Source of the DNA: an uncultured bacterium
GTDB lineage: Bacteria > Verrucomicrobiota > Kiritimatiellia > RFP12 > UBA1067
DNA: 39,538 nt
Direction: 5' to 3'
NCBI GenBank assembly: GCA_900547945.1
Contig: URIT01000014.1
Location: 1-39,538 of the forward strand
Shown here piece after piece: positions 38,232-39,538 of this stretch; the stretch's first letter is position 1, and each line of letters starts with the position of its first letter. A program made the translations under genes and the position numbers. The notes beneath the pieces are model-generated. The model was not told the origin of the DNA, did no database searches, and saw nothing but the letters and a program-made list of their open reading frames with translations.

Positions 38232-39272
38232 CTACTCCGCAGCCGGCGCGGCGACCTCGGCGGCCTTCACGGCGGCCTCGGCGGCGGCGACCTTCTCCTG
38301 GCGCTTCGCGGCGAGCTCTTCCTTCGCCTTGGCCTCGGCGGCCTCCTTCGCGGCGCGGGCGGCCTGCTTCACAGCGTTGGCGACGACCGTCTTCGGCGCC
38401 TTGGCGCGGGCGGCCTTGGCGACTTCCTCGCCCTTCGCGGCCGCGGCGGCCTTCTTCTCGGCGGCGGCCTTCTCGCGGCGCGCGGCGCGCTCGGCCTTCT
38501 CCTGCTCCTCACGCTCGCGGCGCTCGTTGGCGCGCTTCTGCGCCTCCTCGGCGGCGCGGGCGGAGTATTCGTCGTTGGCGGCCTTGACGACCTTGACGAT
38601 CCCCCCGACGATCAGCTCGATGCCGCGCACGGAGTCGTCGTTGCCGGGGATGACGTAGTCGATCGGGTCCGGGTTCGCGTTCGTGTCCGTGATGGCCACG
38701 ATCGGGATGTGGAGACGGGAAGCCTCCTTGACGGCGTTGAGTTCGCGGCAGACGTCGACGATGAAGATCGCGCCCGGCTTCTCGTCCATGTCGGCGATGC
38801 CCGTCAGGTTCTTCTCCAGCTTGGCGAGCTCGCGGCGGAGCATCGAGTTCTCCTGCTTGTGGACGGAGAGCACGCCGTTGTTCTTGGCGCCGAACGCCTG
38901 GAGCTGCTTCATGCGCTTCACGCTGCCCCGGATCGTCTGGGCGTTCGTGAGCGTGCCGCCGAGCCAGCGCTCGGTCATGTAGAACTGCCCGCACGCCTCG
39001 GCGGCCTGCTTGACGAGTTCCTGGGCCTGCTTCTTCGTCGCGACGAAAAGAATCTTCTTACCGTCGAGGATCGTCTTGCGGAGGAATTCCGCCGCCTCGT
39101 CGATGAACGTCACCGTCTGGGTGAGGTCGATGATGTGGATGCCGTTGCGCTTGTCGAAGATGTAGGGTTTCATCTTCGGGTTCCAGCGCTTCGTCTGGTG
39201 GCCGAAGTGAAGCCCGGCGTCGAAGAGATCCTTAAGCGTCAGGCCCGTGGCCTGGGAGGTCGGCATATCCAT
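38232..39272 (-). CDS. rpsB: 30S ribosomal protein S2 with long Ala/Lys/Glu-rich C-terminal extension
   Basis: 346 aa. The S2 core covers residues about 10-235: LFDAGLHFGHQTKRWNPKMKPYIF, IHIIDLTQT, FVATKKQAQ, ERWLGGTLTN, AIFIVDVCRELNAVKEA, VAITDTNANPDPIDYVIPGNDD. About 110 further residues (236-346) are almost only Ala, Lys, Glu and Arg and would form a charged helix; S2 is usually 230-260 aa. S2 binds the 30S subunit near S1. The ATG at 39272 is followed by another in-frame ATG at 39266, so the start is uncertain by two residues; AAAGG is about 14 nt upstream. Confidence 0.96.
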   Translation of the reverse strand: MDMPTSQATGLTLKDLFDAGLHFGHQTKRWNPKMKPYIFDKRNGIHIIDLTQTVTFIDEAAEFLRKTILDGKKILFVATKKQAQELVKQAAEACGQFYMTERWLGGTLTNAQTIRGSVKRMKQLQAFGAKNNGVLSVHKQENSMLRRELAKLEKNLTGIADMDEKPGAIFIVDVCRELNAVKEASRLHIPIVAITDTNANPDPIDYVIPGNDDSVRGIELIVGGIVKVVKAANDEYSARAAEEAQKRANERREREEQEKAERAARREKAAAEKKAAAAAKGEEVAKAARAKAPKTVVANAVKQAARAAKEAAEAKAKEELAAKRQEKVAAAEAAVKAAEVAAPAAE

Positions 39273-39434
39273 CTTGTCTCGTAACCTTTCGTGTCCGTTG
39301 GTGGGGAAACAGGGGCGCACAGTCCCGTGTTTTCCCTGGTTAATCCGCTTTGACGCCCCGGTCTGGACAAACCGGAATCGTCGTTCGCTTCCGCACGGCA
39401 ACGGCCACTCGGCCCTCCCGCGCTCGGAAAACAA
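39273..39434 (-). promoter_or_regulatory. Structured 5' leader of rpsB
   Basis: About 160 nt of leader without a gene. Two stems are visible: CCGGT/ACCGG around 8 nt (39358-39375), and GGGAAA..GGG/CCC..TTTCCC (39304-39336). Ribosomal protein S2 represses its own mRNA through a leader in Proteobacteria; whether these stems are such a site is unproven. Confidence 0.45.
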
Positions 39435-39440
39435 GACCAT

Positions 39441-39469
39441 AGTATAGCATCTGGCGCCCCACCCCGCAA
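39441..39469 (-). promoter_or_regulatory. Promoter of rpsB-tsf
   Basis: TGCTATACT extended -10 (TATACT at 39446-39441) with TTGCGG at 39469-39464, spaced by 17 nt. The -35 overlaps a CCCC-GCAA-GGGG hairpin. Confidence 0.65.
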
Positions 39470-39538
39470 GGGGGATTCTGCACCACCCTTATCCCGATTT
39501 TTTCGGGACAGCTTATCCCGATTTCTCTCCGAACCCCA
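39470..39538. other. Upstream intergenic segment with short hairpin and direct repeat
   Basis: CTTATCCCGATTT occurs twice, and TCCCGA/TCGGGA forms a stem around TTTTT. It could be the terminator region of a gene beyond the right edge; nothing else is visible. Confidence 0.35.

Overview
The window is 39.5 kb of GC-rich DNA in which every gene I can support lies on the minus strand. I call 33 genes, including one partial gene at the left edge and one 25-codon leader ORF. KDO-lipopolysaccharide genes (kdsA, kdsB, waaA, lptA/B/C), Gram-negative fatty-acid genes, a Tat-exported oxidoreductase and very large rhamnosidase-like glycoside hydrolases point to a carbohydrate-degrading Gram-negative. By inference this is a PVC-group organism (Kiritimatiellota/Verrucomicrobiota/Lentisphaerota type), probably gut or sediment. 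The group assignment rests on gene style and not on a marker tree.

Reading from the right edge in the direction of transcription: rpsB-tsf is separated by a triplicated 54-bp hairpin repeat and ends at a clear intrinsic terminator. Next is an aromatic amino acid operon, pheA-aroF-tyrA, preceded by what reads as a complete phenylalanine attenuator: promoter, a 25-residue leader peptide with 5 Phe, 2 Tyr and 1 Trp, and mutually exclusive antiterminator and terminator stems. icd and manC follow from a promoter inside the end of tyrA. A NusG/RfaH-like gene comes next, bracketed by a modular family of TTAA-bounded hairpin repeats. Then come kdsB and a long co-oriented run, kdsA-lptC-lptA-lptB-hpf-hprK-ptsH-ptsI-fabH-fabF-fabZ-recJ. 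It joins KDO synthesis, LPS transport, ribosome hibernation, an HPr-kinase phosphorelay and fatty-acid synthesis.

gyrB has its own promoter and is followed by waaA and two translationally coupled genes of unknown role (a membrane TPR protein and a lipoprotein). ettA-rlmI form a translation-related pair. A higBA toxin-antitoxin locus with a near-consensus promoter and overlapping operators sits between rlmI and a polysaccharide operon. That operon encodes an oligogalacturonate-lyase-like propeller, a 2055-residue GH106/DUF4091 fusion, and the start of a Gfo/Idh/MocA oxidoreductase.

Two themes recur. First, most promoters I can recognise are extended -10 elements of the form TGGTATAMT with no good -35. 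In three cases (higB, kdsB and the pheA leader) the predicted transcription start falls on or within about 3 nt of the ATG, suggesting leaderless translation. Second, several intergenic gaps carry modular hairpin repeats. I found no rRNA, tRNA, CRISPR array, transposase or plus-strand gene.
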